NCBI RefSeq assembly: GCF_019175385.1
Contig: NC_083337.1
Coordinates: forward strand, 18,895,885 to 18,959,884
Source: Lycium barbarum
Lineage: Eukaryota; Streptophyta; Magnoliopsida; Solanales; Solanaceae
DNA length: 64,000 nucleotides
Reading direction: 5' to 3'
Part shown: piece after piece, positions 1 to 11,500 of the stretch
Position numbering within the stretch: the stretch's first letter is position 1
How the letters are laid out: the number at the start of each line of letters is the position of its first letter
The notes under the pieces: model-generated
What the model saw: only the letters and a program-made list of their open reading frames with translations
What the model was told of the DNA's origin: nothing
Database searches by the model: none
Translations under genes and position numbers: made by a program

Positions 1-512
1 TATATCAAACTGAACAAACTATGTCTTGAATTTGGAGGCACAATTTGAAAACAACAGAACATCTTAAAATTAGAAAAGGAAACTTAAAGGGACGAGGCAG
101 AACGGGGCAAACTATTGAAAAAATGTTAAATTAGGTAGGGTAGAGCGGGTCAAAATTTAGCGGGTTAAAGCTTGCCCTACTCCGCCCTGCCTAGTTATAT
201 CTAGGGACTGACTAACCGAGCTTATCGGTTCTATCATCGATTAAGCATATTTGCAAACCGATAATTGATAAACTGAATTGATGATAAACAAAATCGAACT
301 GAACCGACCAACAAGCACTCTAACGCGGACTGCGACTTTGATTTCTCGTCACTTGATTTTTTCGCAAATTTCAATTGTTATAAGATGGAAGGTGTGTGAG
401 GGGAGTGAAAAAACTTTAATAACTACCATAAAACATACTAATCTCTCTGCTCCAATTTAAGTGTTTTACTATCTTTTTTGGTCTGTCCAAAAAGAGTATA
501 TTTTTCTATATT

Positions 513-732
513 TAGAGGGCGTTTGAATTGACTTTTTAAAAATAGCTTCTAAGCTAAAATCCAAAATCATAAGTTGGAATACTTAACTTTTAACTTTGGC
601 TTATGTTTGTGCTTTTTTTTTGCCTAAAAGTGAGTACTTAAAAACACTTTATTTTTTCTAAACATTACCAAAGTAAAAAAGAGCTTAAAAGCCAATAAAT
701 ACTTAAAATAAACCAATCCAAATAACCTCTTA
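513..732. mobile_element. hAT-like MITE
   Basis: The imperfect inverted ends are AGAGGGCGTTTGAATTG on the left and, read from the other strand, AGAGGTTATTTGGATTGG on the right. The interior is AT-rich and has no coding capacity. The 'GTTTGGATTGG' type of end is common in plant hAT-derived MITEs. Target duplications could not be fixed. Confidence 0.4.
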
Positions 733-947
733 GTAAGACCACAAGATTTTAAAAACTATACACATTTTTAATTTAAGAACACATGATATAAAAATTAGAA
801 TTTTTGCTTGTTGTAGCTTCTTTTAAGACCTAATTATTAAGAATAACTACCCTTTCATTTAATTATAATTAGTAGCTACAGTGATTTTGTAAATTACCAT
901 TCATAGCTACACCCAAATACATAAGTTGGAGTGCCTGAAGTGGTATT

Positions 948-1182
948 GGGCGAGGCTCTCCCCCTGCCAGCCCAGGTTTGAACCCCCCTAACAACATTAC
1001 TTTTCTTACATATTTTTCCTAGCTTCTTCTCCTTGTATTTTGAGTGTATTTTCGTCATATCTATTTTGTGTATTATGTATGTTTATGTGTATTAGAAGCA
1101 GTGATAGAACTGTGTATTTGTTCATATGTATGTGTGTATTGAATGTATGTGTTTGGCCGGCAAGGGGAGAGCCTCGCTCAAA
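948..1182. repeat. Inverted repeat with GC-rich arms, SINE-like
   Basis: The left arm at about 950-972 (GCGAGGCTCTCCCC core) reappears inverted at about 1157-1180 with roughly 3 mismatches in 24. The loop of about 185 bp is rich in TGTATT/AATACA words. Just after the left arm lies GGTTTGAACCCCC, which resembles a tRNA B box, so this may be two tRNA-derived SINE heads in opposite orientation or one palindromic element. Confidence 0.4.
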
Positions 1183-1688
1183 TACGCGCAAATACATAAA
1201 ATACACGCGAAAATTCACATCTTATGCGTGTATGTTTGCTACGCCTTCTAAATTAGAAAAGGTAGTTATGGTTGGTAAGTTCTACCTTTAAGGTAGTTAT
1301 TCCTGTAAGTTTGTCATAAAAATTCTCTTCATTTCTTAAACTCTATGTCTAGTTAAATTAAGACACTTAAATTGGGATAGAAGGAGTATTAGTTAATTTA
1401 CGCGCTAAAATGAGTTGAAGACGCGCATATTTTTTCATGTCAGATCTAAATCTTGTCTAACTGAGATGTGTAACTGGTCATAAGGTTAATGTAGGTGTCT
1501 AATTGACAGCCGCCAACTTAGATTCTGCATCTAAATTTAATACTCCCAACTCCTATGTATCCATCAAGAAACAAATCCAGCACCTTAGTGGGTCATGCTA
1601 CAACCTGATGTTCTGCGCTGGTAATAGCTTGGACGTAGGACCCTTTCCTCATCAGATCAACTAACCAATCGAACGGTGTTTGTACTAG

Positions 1689-1901
1689 GCTCGTTTGGTA
1701 TAACGGATAAAGATAAATAATTTCGAAATTATATTTGAGATGAATTTATCCCATATTTTGATTGGGATAAAATGGCGGTATCACTAATCTCAGGATTAGT
1801 TATCCCGAAATTATAATATTATTTTATCCTTGTGGGAGGATAGAATAACTAATCTAGGATAAGTTATCATGGAATAACTTGCTTCCAACCAAACAATCTC
1901 G
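1689..1901. mobile_element. MITE-like repeat
   Basis: The ends are CTCGTTTGGTAT on the left and CAACCAAACAATCTCG on the right, with a self-complementary interior containing several GGATAA/TTATCC words. It is non-coding and resembles the TTTGGT-ended MITEs at 42761, 52373 and 55308 in this window. Confidence 0.4.
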
Positions 1902-2624
1902 TAGTGTTTTAAAAGGAAAGGGTGTGAGACTAGGCGATTTACTTACCACGACCGGGAGAGTAAACTCCATGGATCTTTAAATTCATATTTTTACTTTATA
2001 AGGTAGTAAAATAGAATACTAACACAATTTTTTAAAAAAAAATACATTAATAGTTTTAAGAAATTAAAGAAATTCATAGAAAACAAAACTTCTAACATGA
2101 TTTTACAAGTATGAATAATGTAGTGATATAAAAGCTTATGAGATGCAAATCAACTCTAACATCTTAACTTTCATATAGTAAAAGAATCATAATTCTTACA
2201 ATATATTACTATCATACTATGCAATTTGCCTTCTTAAAAGAAAACATAATTACTTTAAAAAAAGAAGAAGATATTTTGAGACATAAGACAAAAACATAAA
2301 GACCAATGGCAAATGAAGATCTAAGATTCGACTATTTTTTTTTTAAAGTTAAGAGATATTCACCCACGGTGTCCTCAAATAGTAAATATGCAATACTATG
2401 ACTTGTTATTTGAGTTACTCTGAATCTTCTTAATTCTATACATGAAAAAAGTATTAAGTATCATTCATTTATTAAAGAATAATGAGGGTCAATAGTGTTA
2501 ATTAAGAAATTTAACACATAATTTGTGTGAGAACTATTAGGTAAGCCTAGAGCGTTGGGCGTTAGGCGTGTATAGAACACACAATCAGGCAAGGACGTAA
2601 GTCTCACATAACTAAGACTCACAC

Positions 2625-2808
2625 GCAGTGGTGGACCTAGAATTTTTATCAAGTGGGTTCAATATATAAGAAATATATAAATAACACTGTATATATACAT
2701 ATTTTTTTTTAAAAAAAAACAAATTAAATTTATATGTATATATAGAGTTATTTTTCAATAAAGTGGGTTCATATGAACCACTTGAAACCACATGGGACCA
2801 CCCCTGCC
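2625..2808. mobile_element. Short TIR repeat (GCAGTGGTGGAC end)
   Basis: The inverted ends are GCAGTGGTGGACCT and GGGACCACCCCTGC. The interior is AT-rich with GTGGGTTCA near each end. The same architecture recurs at 20005-20185 and 43885-44530, so this is a dispersed family of about 180 bp. It lies just upstream of the putative DGD2 promoter. Confidence 0.5.
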
Positions 2809-3209
2809 CACACGTGAGCGGTGAGCCTCAAGGACTTTCTTTTAATTTTCTGGAGCGAGCTCCGAGACAAGGTTATATTCTTCCGTCTCCCTTTACTTGT
2901 CTCTTTATTTGACAACGGACATAAAACTAACGCAACTTCCTATTCCACGTGCCAAGCGCGTGCCTCTAATTCCCCTCTTGTCAATTTCTTTTTATTCCTA
3001 CAATACAACTATTGATTGCCCCTTCCTATATTCCTCCTAATTATTCGCATCTTTGCTCTCAAATCATTAATAATAATAATGTCTCTATTATTTCCATTGT
3101 ATAATACATCTCAATTAATTTATTGTTCCCCACCACCTAGTTCTTGTCGAAGAAAAATTTCCGTGACCTGCGAATTCTTCAACCCCCATAGGTGTTGGAG
3201 ATAATTCAG
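2809..3209 (+). promoter_or_regulatory. DGD2: Putative DGD2 promoter and first leader exon
   Basis: Two CACGTG G-box cores are visible at 2811-2816 and 2946-2951, and a TATA-like TTGTATAATA at about 3097. A transcript starting near 3125-3130 would run through pyrimidine-rich leader sequence to a donor CAG|GTAAAA at 3209/3210. The matching acceptor would be TGTACAG at 5434-5440, 83 bp before the DGD2 start codon. The structure is inferred from splice-site quality and position only. Confidence 0.4.
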
Positions 3210-3880
3210 GTAAAAACATGTTGTAGATTCTTTCTTTGAAATCTTTGTTTTGTGTTGTTTCAGGTATAAGCAACCTTTTAATGGAATAATAACGAATAAT
3301 ATTATGTTGGCTACGTCTGTTTTCTTATGTTTTATTGCATGCCCCTTTCTTTTCTGTTGGTTCAAGTTTTGAATTTTGACTTTGCAGAAATGAGTTTTTG
3401 TGTATATTGGCAACAACCTTTTGTTTTATTCTGTAATGGTTTTTTGTGTATATCGGTTTTGTTTTTGGTATTATGATGCATTTCTGACTGAAGTTTTGTT
3501 TCGTGTGCTTTGATTATCGTATTATTTTGCTGTAGTTACTTTGTCATGCCTTCTTTAGTATTTTGCCATGGCTTCTTCACTTCAACCCCTTGGTGTTGGG
3601 AGACAATTCAGGTAAAAACATGTTTTAGATTATTCTTTCTCTGAAATCTTTGTTTGTGTTGTTTGTTTCAGGTAACATCAACCTTTAATGCAATAATCAA
3701 TAATCCTATGTTGGCTACGTTTGTTTTCTTATGTTTTATTTCCTGTCCCTTTCTTTTATATTGGTTCAAGAATTCTGACTTTGCAGAAATGAGTCAAACC
3801 TTTTGTTTTCTTCTGTAATGGGTTTTTTGCATATATTGGTTTTGTTTTTGGTATTAATATGCATTTTCTGACTGAAGTTT
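3170..3880 (+). repeat. Tandem duplication of the leader exon/intron boundary
   Basis: About 310 bp starting near 3175 is repeated about 402 bp downstream (from about 3578). Both copies carry the GTGTTGG-AGA-(T/C)AATTCAG end of the leader exon, the donor GTAAAAACATG, the GTTGGCTACGT segment and the CTTTGCAGAAATGAG segment. Copies differ by scattered substitutions and small gaps, so the duplication is not recent. It leaves two near-identical candidate 5' splice sites, at 3210 and about 3612. Confidence 0.75.
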
Positions 3881-4012
3881 TTGAGGTTTCATCAATTCTT
3901 TTGTGCTTGCTTTTCTTCAATATGGGAAGTAATAGCTTTGTATTTTGTCTTAGCGGAAAGAGAGTGTTCAGTTTCTTTAAAGGGATTCTTTCGTTTATAT
4001 CCCTTCAGCCAA

Positions 4013-4215
4013 ACTTAATTACCGGCAATAGCCCAAATATACAAAACTTACTTATACACTGAAACGTATATTATATGTATAGTGTATGTATATTATAGTA
4101 TATTATAGTATATTTATGTATATTATATGCATATTTACGGATAAATATACAAATCCTATATTTTTTCTGGCTATTTTGTAAACTAGATCACCCAAAGGTA
4201 TTGGGCTGTGATTGT
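4013..4215. repeat. AT-rich dispersed repeat, copy 1
   Basis: Sequence from ATTACCGGCAATAGCCC through a TATATTATAGTA-rich core to TTGTAAACTAGATCACC...TTGGGCTGTGAT. A related copy lies at about 19545-19715 in CLB1 intron 8 (same GCTAGCC..AAATTATAC start, TATGTATATTATATG core, TTGTAAATTAGATCGCC end). It has no coding capacity. Confidence 0.5.
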
Positions 4216-4411
4216 CCCTTCTTTATTTAAATGGGTGTTCGTGCATATCATGCTTTATCTTGCGCATAATATGACAAATTTCTATGGGGAGTTCTGAACT
4301 TTCTTCAATTCTATTAAACTATGAATCTTACTTTTCTTCAATATGGCAAGTACAAAAAATTAGTGTTAGCATTCAAGATGTTTCTTATTGAAGCTTATGA
4401 AAGGGCACGAT

Positions 4412-4524
4412 GTTGCTCGGACTCTTCAAAAATATCGACGGGTTCGTGTCAGATCCTCCAAAAGTAGTGTATTTTTGTAGGATCCGACACGGGTGTGGCA
4501 ACATTTTTGGAGAGTTCGAGCAAC
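4412..4524. mobile_element. Small hAT-like MITE (GTTGCTCGGACTCTTC end)
   Basis: The inverted ends are GTTGCTCGGACTCTTCAAAAAT and, on the other strand, GTTGCTCGAACTCTCCAAAAAT. The interior repeats a second inverted pair, GATCCTCCAAAA / GTAGGATCCGACAC. At about 113 bp, this is a common non-autonomous repeat type in Solanaceae introns and spacers. Confidence 0.6.
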
Positions 4525-4784
4525 TTAGGCGCAGACCATCTTTACAGCCACGTATTTGAAATTGCTTAGTATGTTAGAAAAAAAAAAGTACTTACAAGGA
4601 AGGAGGAAATGGAAATGGAAGTTTAGAGCTTGTATTTTTCGTTCTCTTAGTGAGAGGTGGATGGAAGGCTTATGCAATGGTTTAAACTGACGCATTAATT
4701 TTGACATGGAATATAGATATACATGTGAAAAATGACTGAAATTTCAGCAAATATTAAATTCGAAACCCATAATTTCGAGAGTAC

Positions 4785-4965
4785 GCCATGGGTTAGTGGT
4801 AAGGGTGTAACACTTGATGTGGGGTTAGTGGCAAATCATGGGTTCAAACCCTGTTGCAGATAAAAGCCTGGTATTTAAGAAGGGAAAAGGGTAAAGGGCG
4901 GCCCGCTATACACCGAGTTTCAAACCGTACGCCACTGGGCCTCGGGGATTTCTCGGGTTAAAAAT
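4785..4965 (+). mobile_element. tRNA-derived SINE
   Basis: GGTTAGTGGTAAGGGTG resembles a pol III A box and GGGTTCAAACCCTG, about 45 bp downstream, is a good B box. Both are followed by SINE-like body sequence with GGCGGCCCGCTATACACCGAG and a GC-rich end. It lies in the DGD2 leader intron and interrupts an older repeat whose halves flank it. Confidence 0.55.
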
Positions 4966-5440
4966 CATATTCAAAAGTACAATGAGTTCAGTGCTAATTT
5001 AAAGGTTGAACTGATCAAAATTAAATCTTGGATCCGCCTTTGCTCTTAGTTCTTTTCACCTAAAGCATGCAGTATTGAATGATGTACCTGAGGTGAGACT
5101 ACGTGTTTTTCTTAAAACTCGACCACAATTTCTGTTTGTAAGTCAGTGGTGATAGAACAACTCTGCTTGGTACCAAATATATTTGACTTGAATCTCCTCT
5201 GTACCCAAGTTTCTTTAGCATCATCTTCTTTTTATTCTTAAACAATCATTATTCATAATGTTTTTAACCCTTTGGCATTTGATATAAATTTTGTAGTGTA
5301 TTTCTTCATTTCAATCAAACTTTTCCTAAACTTCCCTGTTTTTCTTCAATATCTTCCACTTGTCCTTCATTTAAAACATGTTATGAGTCTTTATGTATTT
5401 GATAAAGTACTGATTAATAGCTTCAAATTCAGCTGTACAG

Positions 5441-5523
5441 GTCAGTCTGTGAAACTGCCCTTTCCTGACTCTAAGTGGCATGTGAAGAAGCCAGAAATAA
5501 TCTGACTCGATCTACCTCCATAA
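5441..5523 (+). other. DGD2: DGD2 second leader exon (5' UTR)
   Basis: The acceptor AGCTGTACAG ends at 5440. The 83 bases that follow lead to the DGD2 ATG at 5524. This exon contains one upstream ATG, at 5480, followed at once by a stop codon (see separate entry). Confidence 0.45.
5480..5485 (+). promoter_or_regulatory. Minimal AUG-stop upstream ORF (ATG TGA)
   Basis: ATG immediately followed by TGA lies 44 bases before the DGD2 start codon and is the only ATG in the proposed second leader exon. Start-stop elements (AUGUAA) in plant leaders such as boron-regulated NIP5;1 cause ribosome pausing. Whether AUGUGA does so here is inference. Confidence 0.45.
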
Positions 5524-8500
5524 ATGGACAAAAAACATCACATCGCCATATATACTACTGCAAGTATTCCTTGGCTAACTGGGACTTCCGTCAATCCTCT
5601 CTTTCGTGCTGCCTATCTTGCAAAAGATGGCGAGCAAAAGGTCGCCTTGGTTGTTCCTTGGCTGCCATTGAAAGATCAGGAACATGTTTTTCCCAGTGGT
5701 GTCAAATTTAATTCACATTTGGAGCAGGAAAAGTGTGTCCGCCAGTGGGTGGAAGAGAGGACTGGATTTGCATCAAATTTTAGCATACGTTTTTACCCTG
5801 GAAAGGTAAATCCAGAATTATTTCAACTTATCGAAAAAAAAAAAGAATTCATCTCATTTCTTTTCTAAATTCTTAAATACGATTGAGTAAGAATGTAGCT
5901 TATAATACCAAAAACACCGAGCTCCTAGGTATATGTGTGTCTATATCTTACTATCTAGCACTAGGAATTACAGCTTGGATTTATTCAATGATGATCGCAC
6001 TGATGTTCAATTCGACATATTTGTAGATGTCAACCAAAATTGTTTTACATGCCCCTTTTTCTTTCTTCTGTTTTATTGGCTTTTCTTTTTCTTCTCCTCA
6101 TATGCAGAAGATTTAGATTGGGAGCAAGGGAAGCTGCTCTAAAAGCGTTCAATATGTTATATTTTCCCCTTCAGAAATTTTAAGCCTGTCAGAGTGACAA
6201 TTTGCCGCAAGTTAGTTCTTAGAAAACATCCTAGTGCTTCAAGCTCTCAGCTTATGATCTTTGATTGTTTTTCTTTCCTGTACTTAGGGGAACGGAGAAA
6301 TTGAAACTTGTAACTTAAGGAAGTCTTTTCTTTTTTTAATTTTGTTTAGTATTTATTTCATCTTTTTCTCTTCTGTTTATTTCTTGGAATTTAATGATGT
6401 CTCTACAGTATGAACACAACTAAATCTAGACTGCTGCTAGAAATTTAGGGTCCTTAAACTTGCGAAAAAAGGTGGGAGTTCCATGCGGGAATATAGGTTT
6501 TTTAGCTTTAAAATCATTTGGTTCTTGAAAGTATGCACCGTGATAATTTTGTTATCTTCTTCCAACCTCCTATTTTCATTTTTTTCTAGAATTAGTTCTA
6601 TTTAATCAATGATAACATTTTGATATGAAGTTCTGGAAGATCATTTCATATTGCAAATTATTCTATTCAATTTGTTTTCATTTATCAGTATTTGTAATTT
6701 TGCAATGATAATTTCTGGCACTGAAGTTCTCTCTGGAGAAAAGGAGCATTCTTGCTTTAGGGGATATAACTGTAATTATCCCAGATGATGAAGCAGATGT
6801 TGCAGTCCTTGAGGAGCCTGAGCATCTTACGTGGTTTCATCACGGAAAGAGATGGAAAAAGAAATTTCGTTTGGTTTTAGGAATTGTTCACACCAATTAC
6901 TTGGAATATGTTAGAAGAGAAAGGAATGCTGTGGAGGCTTTTTTCTTGAAACAGATAAATACTTGGGTTGTCGATCTTTATTGCCACAAGGTATGATGCT
7001 AGTTCATTTTAGTTTATGTAATTTGTTGGTTATGATGATCTAGATTCTGTGTGGGAAGGGGGAGGGCACGAACTGGTACATGTTTTAAGCTAATTAGGTG
7101 AAATGTAAGTATTTGAGATCACTTTAATGTGGGACTGTTTAATTCTCTTTCTGATGGACTTGAGAAACGAATGCTCTTCCACCAGTAAATGGTATAGCAC
7201 AGTGGCAAAGATAATGGTTTTACCTTGATATATAAATTTTAGACTTCTTTACGATTCTGAAATTACTCCGTGAGACTTAACGGCCTTACTTGTGGTTATA
7301 ACTTCGATTGTGGTTTTCTCGTACTTGATATGAAATGACTCAAATAGTTACAATTTCTTGTTCTGACAGGTCATCAGGTTATCTGCTGCCACCCAGGATC
7401 TCCCAAGATCCCTGGTCTGTAACGTGCACGGAGTCAATCCAAAGTTCCTTCAGATTGGGATGAAAACCATAGAGAAGCAGCAAAATGATAAGCAAGCTTT
7501 CAGCAAAGGTGCCTACTACATTGGTAAGATGTTGTGGAGTAAAGGATACAAGGAACTACTTAGACTCTTACGTGATCATCAAAAGGAACTTGCTGGATTA
7601 GAAATAGATTTATACGGTAGCGGTGAGGATTCTGCTCAAATTGAGGTGGCTTTTAAGAAGTTGGAATTTACAGTTAAGGTCCATCCAGCGCGTGATCATG
7701 CTGATCCTATATTTCACAAGTAAGTTCCTCCAAATGCTAACTACTACTATCAAACTTCTCCTTCACTCCTGTTATATATCTGTGAGGTATTTCTCCCATT
7801 GTGGGTGACTGGGTGTGCATCTACTGTATCTATTCAAACGTCTTTTGTGTTTCACTTAGGGTTTGTTTGGTATGAAGGAAAATCTTCTCCTAGAAAATGT
7901 TTTGTTGGAAAATAAGTGGGTTTCTTACTAGTTTTCTAGTATTTGGTAAGTAAGAAAAAAATATTATTCCAAGAGCATTTATATGAAATCTAGCAAAACA
8001 CTTTGAGAGTGGGGTGGGGTGGGAGTGGGGTGGGATGGTGGGAGTGGGGGGCGTTGGGTGGGCGGGGAGGAGACAATGAACTTGGAATGTCACTTATGGA
8101 ACCTGTTTGCCCTACTTCCATTAGGAAAGTCATTTTCCTCATTTTTAAAGAACTTGTTTTCCTGGAGAAAATGTTTTTCAAAAATTTTGATCAACCAAAC
8201 ATGGGAAACTTGGAAATCCCAAAACACACCCTTAGTCTTTTTGGTGTAAACACCCTTAGTCTTTTTGGTGTAAAGGGAGGATACCATTATGAATGGAAGA
8301 TCGGGACGACTTGGATAAAAGATTTTGTTGAACCACTCATTCACTTTGTAAATACTTTTGATGCCATTTTATGTGGTAATAATGAATAAATATAATATAT
8401 TAAAAAAAAATTATGTACACAGGTTAAGGGCTTTAGGCTTGTTTGTGGTTATGCTTTCCCAGTATCCTATCATCCTTTAATGTCTCTTCCCTACGTTTTC

Positions 8501-11500
8501 AACACTCAATAGAATAATAGAATTTATCTACATGATTTTTAAGATATTTATGAGATGTAAATTTATCTTAGTACTTTCTTATGCTTTGGCTTCACTATAG
8601 CAATTGTAAAAATGGCAGTTACTGTGGTCCACTCTTGGCCCGCCTTATCCAACTCTTAGTTGTGGTATCAGACAGTGCTAACACTCTGGAATAGGTCAAA
8701 ATAACTCAATTTCAGAAGGCAAGTGAAGTAGAACAAGTTTTTAAAAACTTGAGTTTCCTTAAAGTTGTTTTCCTTATGTTCTATAAAGACATCTCTTTTG
8801 TTGCACAGTTGGCGCATCTCTGTTCGATTTTATTCCGTGATATTTCACCAAAGTAAGGTTATCCATGTACTATAAAACAAAATAGTTGCAGGGCGTCCAG
8901 TTTTACTTTTTATTAGAACAATTTTCTTGTTCGATTCTAGAAACTCAAATTGTCTTTAGAATTACCTGGTACCTGTGTTGGTGGGAGATAGAGATTTCCT
9001 TTAGAGTCTCAAAAAAAAAAAAAAAAAAAAAACTCAAATTGTCCTCCTGGTGTCCCATCAGTTATCTGTAAGGAATGCATTTTGGATTCTCATCTTAATA
9101 ATGGTGTCAACTCCAGACTGAGATGGACATTCAAATATGGGATGGACACTGTATTCGAAAAATGCGGCAGCTGGTTTTACATTCTGCAAGAAACACGCTT
9201 TGACTGGTTTAATCAATTTCAGGTGTCTGAGTTGCCTCTTAAGGTAGCGTGTTACTGTAAAAGTGTTCTCAGCTCAATGCCAGTTAAGTAATTAGAAACT
9301 TGCATTGATAGAATGGGAAATTTACTTCTTCCCTGGAGTCTGTAATCCGCTTTCCAAGTGCGACGTTCCTAAGTACCCAGCCTCTGCCATTACCCCCACC
9401 CTGCACATACAAAATGAAAAAGCAAGAAAGGACAAGAATGGAGAATTGTTGAAGGAAAGGAAAACAAAGCTCAAGGGTGTGCATAAATCGGATTGAAACT
9501 GTATCCAAGCTCCAAGGCTAGTTCGTGCTCCTTGGACCGGTGAAACTTAGCAAATTGAAACATCTTAGTAACCAAAGGAAACCAAGACACAGATACTAGA
9601 GGCGAGTGAGAGTGAATTGGGGGTTTGAAAAACAAGTCAAAATCATTTAGGACAGATAACAACAACAACAACATACCCAGAGTAATCCCACAAAGTGGGG
9701 TCTGGGGCATTTATTCTGGTTAGTTGATCAGTTTGAATTTTGTCCTTTTTGGCTTCTTTTGTGCCATAGTGTTGATGGAACAAATCGGTTGCATTCATAA
9801 ATTAGCAAACGCATAACAGAAGATGCAACATTTATTGACTTGAAAACGTAGCAATTTAACCAAAAGAGATAACTTGTGGGGAACTGGGGATCGGTTCTAG
9901 AACGCACTAGGTCTTACGCTACACAGAGCTATAAATGCTGAAAGCTGCAGAATATTTAACACCACAAGTAGACCCATGAAAGTTCCCAATTTAAATCACT
10001 TCCACTTTTAAGGATTACCAAAGTGCCCCAACCATCCTCAGTGTGCATAAAGTAGCACGGTAGCAAGTAGGAACCTAACAAAGTAGTTGGTGTGCATAGT
10101 TTATGGATCCAAGAGGTCTTTTCACGAACCCAAGGGGGTTCTGAACTTTTACTGTTCTGGATTTGACTTTTGCCATTATTGGTATTGATTCTATTTAGGT
10201 GTTAAGTGCACTTTATGGGGAGAGAGAGATAGAGAATGAGAGATGTGTTGCTGTTCTATGCACATTTGAAATGAATATATTTTAAGAGATTCGATGGGTC
10301 TCAAGAGGTTGTTTCATGAACCTAACTGGTTTTGAATTTTTTCTGATCTTGTCACGACCCAGCCAGAGGGCCATGACGGGCAACAGGAGCTAACCTCCCG
10401 AACACCTCTTCTCATACATCTCATAATCATATCTAGGTGGACCACAAAGATAACTCATAACTATCATAATCTGTAAGGGCATGAGTCTAAAAGATAAATG
10501 CACATCTACATAATCATCCTCAACTAAGCCCATATGCACAAGCCAATAAGACTGCCAAAAATGATACACAAAAATATGAACCGATGAGGTTATAGAACAT
10601 CTAACTATATACATCTGTCTATGAGCCTCTACATAGAGTGCATGAAATCATAAAGACGGGACAGGACCGCACTGTGCCTAAATATGTACACAAAAGAATA
10701 ATACCACTAGACTGCAGCTCCGAAGCAAGTGGAGCGCTCCTGAGAAATCGCTGATGAAGCACCTATGGATCTGATCCGTCTCCCTGCCTACCTGCGAGCA
10801 TGAACGCAGCGTCCCCAAGGAAAAGGACGTCAGTACGAAAAATGTACTGAGTATGTAAGGCATGAATAACAACACAATAAAAATATGTAGAAACATAAGG
10901 TAAGAGAGATAAACTGTACATCTGATTGCTTCTTGAGGCGGATGTCATGCATGCTTAGCTTTTTTAAAAAAACATTTTTCATATATATATATATTGTTGC
11001 GGAACATGCAGCCGATCCAAAATATCATATCATCCCACGTCTGTGGCATCCCGCGTCCGGGTTAACATCATAACCTGCCCACTGCAGTGGTGTGCACATC
11101 TACGTGCATGCCCGACCGACTATAGCGCGGCGCGGTGTGAGAAAATACATACATATATATAAAGCATGCATGAGATCCCAATAAAAGCTATAAGTCTATC
11201 GGAGTGATGTAAGGTCGGTAACCTCCGATTATCATTATGGAATCATCACCAATGCTATATCTCACCTTGAAAGAACAATTACCATAAGGTGAGATTAACA
11301 ATAATGAATAAAATCAATAATCATAGAACAAGCTCAATAATATCATGAAAACATTACGAACTATAAGCTTTGATATTTTTAGAAATGGAATCATTATCAT
11401 CATAGGGAACTTTTGTCAACAATACCATAGGAACTTTGAGAATTATGAGTTTCTAGCAATTCATGGAAATAGGACATTATGGATATCATGTATGGGTTCA

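Larger units (their letters stand above)
1..2624. other. Gene-free flank upstream of DGD2
   Basis: No reading frame here looks like a protein. The sequence is AT-rich and made of dispersed-repeat fragments: a stretch at about 210-320 of the type seen in degenerate Solanaceae repeats, Stowaway-like ends near 470-500 and 1351-1392 (the second ends in GGGATAGAAGGAGTA), and the MITE and inverted-repeat entries listed separately. Around 1440-1680 and 1905-2600 I see nothing recognisable. Confidence 0.6.

Noticed and set aside
2400..3130. Phosphate-response P1BS site (GNATATNC) in the DGD2 promoter
   Set aside because: No exact match was found on reading the region; GTTATATTC near 2873 lacks the required first G.
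5475..5711. Upstream frame overlapping the DGD2 start
   Set aside because: It starts with GTG, not ATG. The only upstream ATG in this exon (5480) is followed at once by TGA.
8003..8389. 128-codon Gly/Trp-rich open frame
   Set aside because: Translation of the G-rich tract inside a MITE in DGD2 intron 3. Not a protein.
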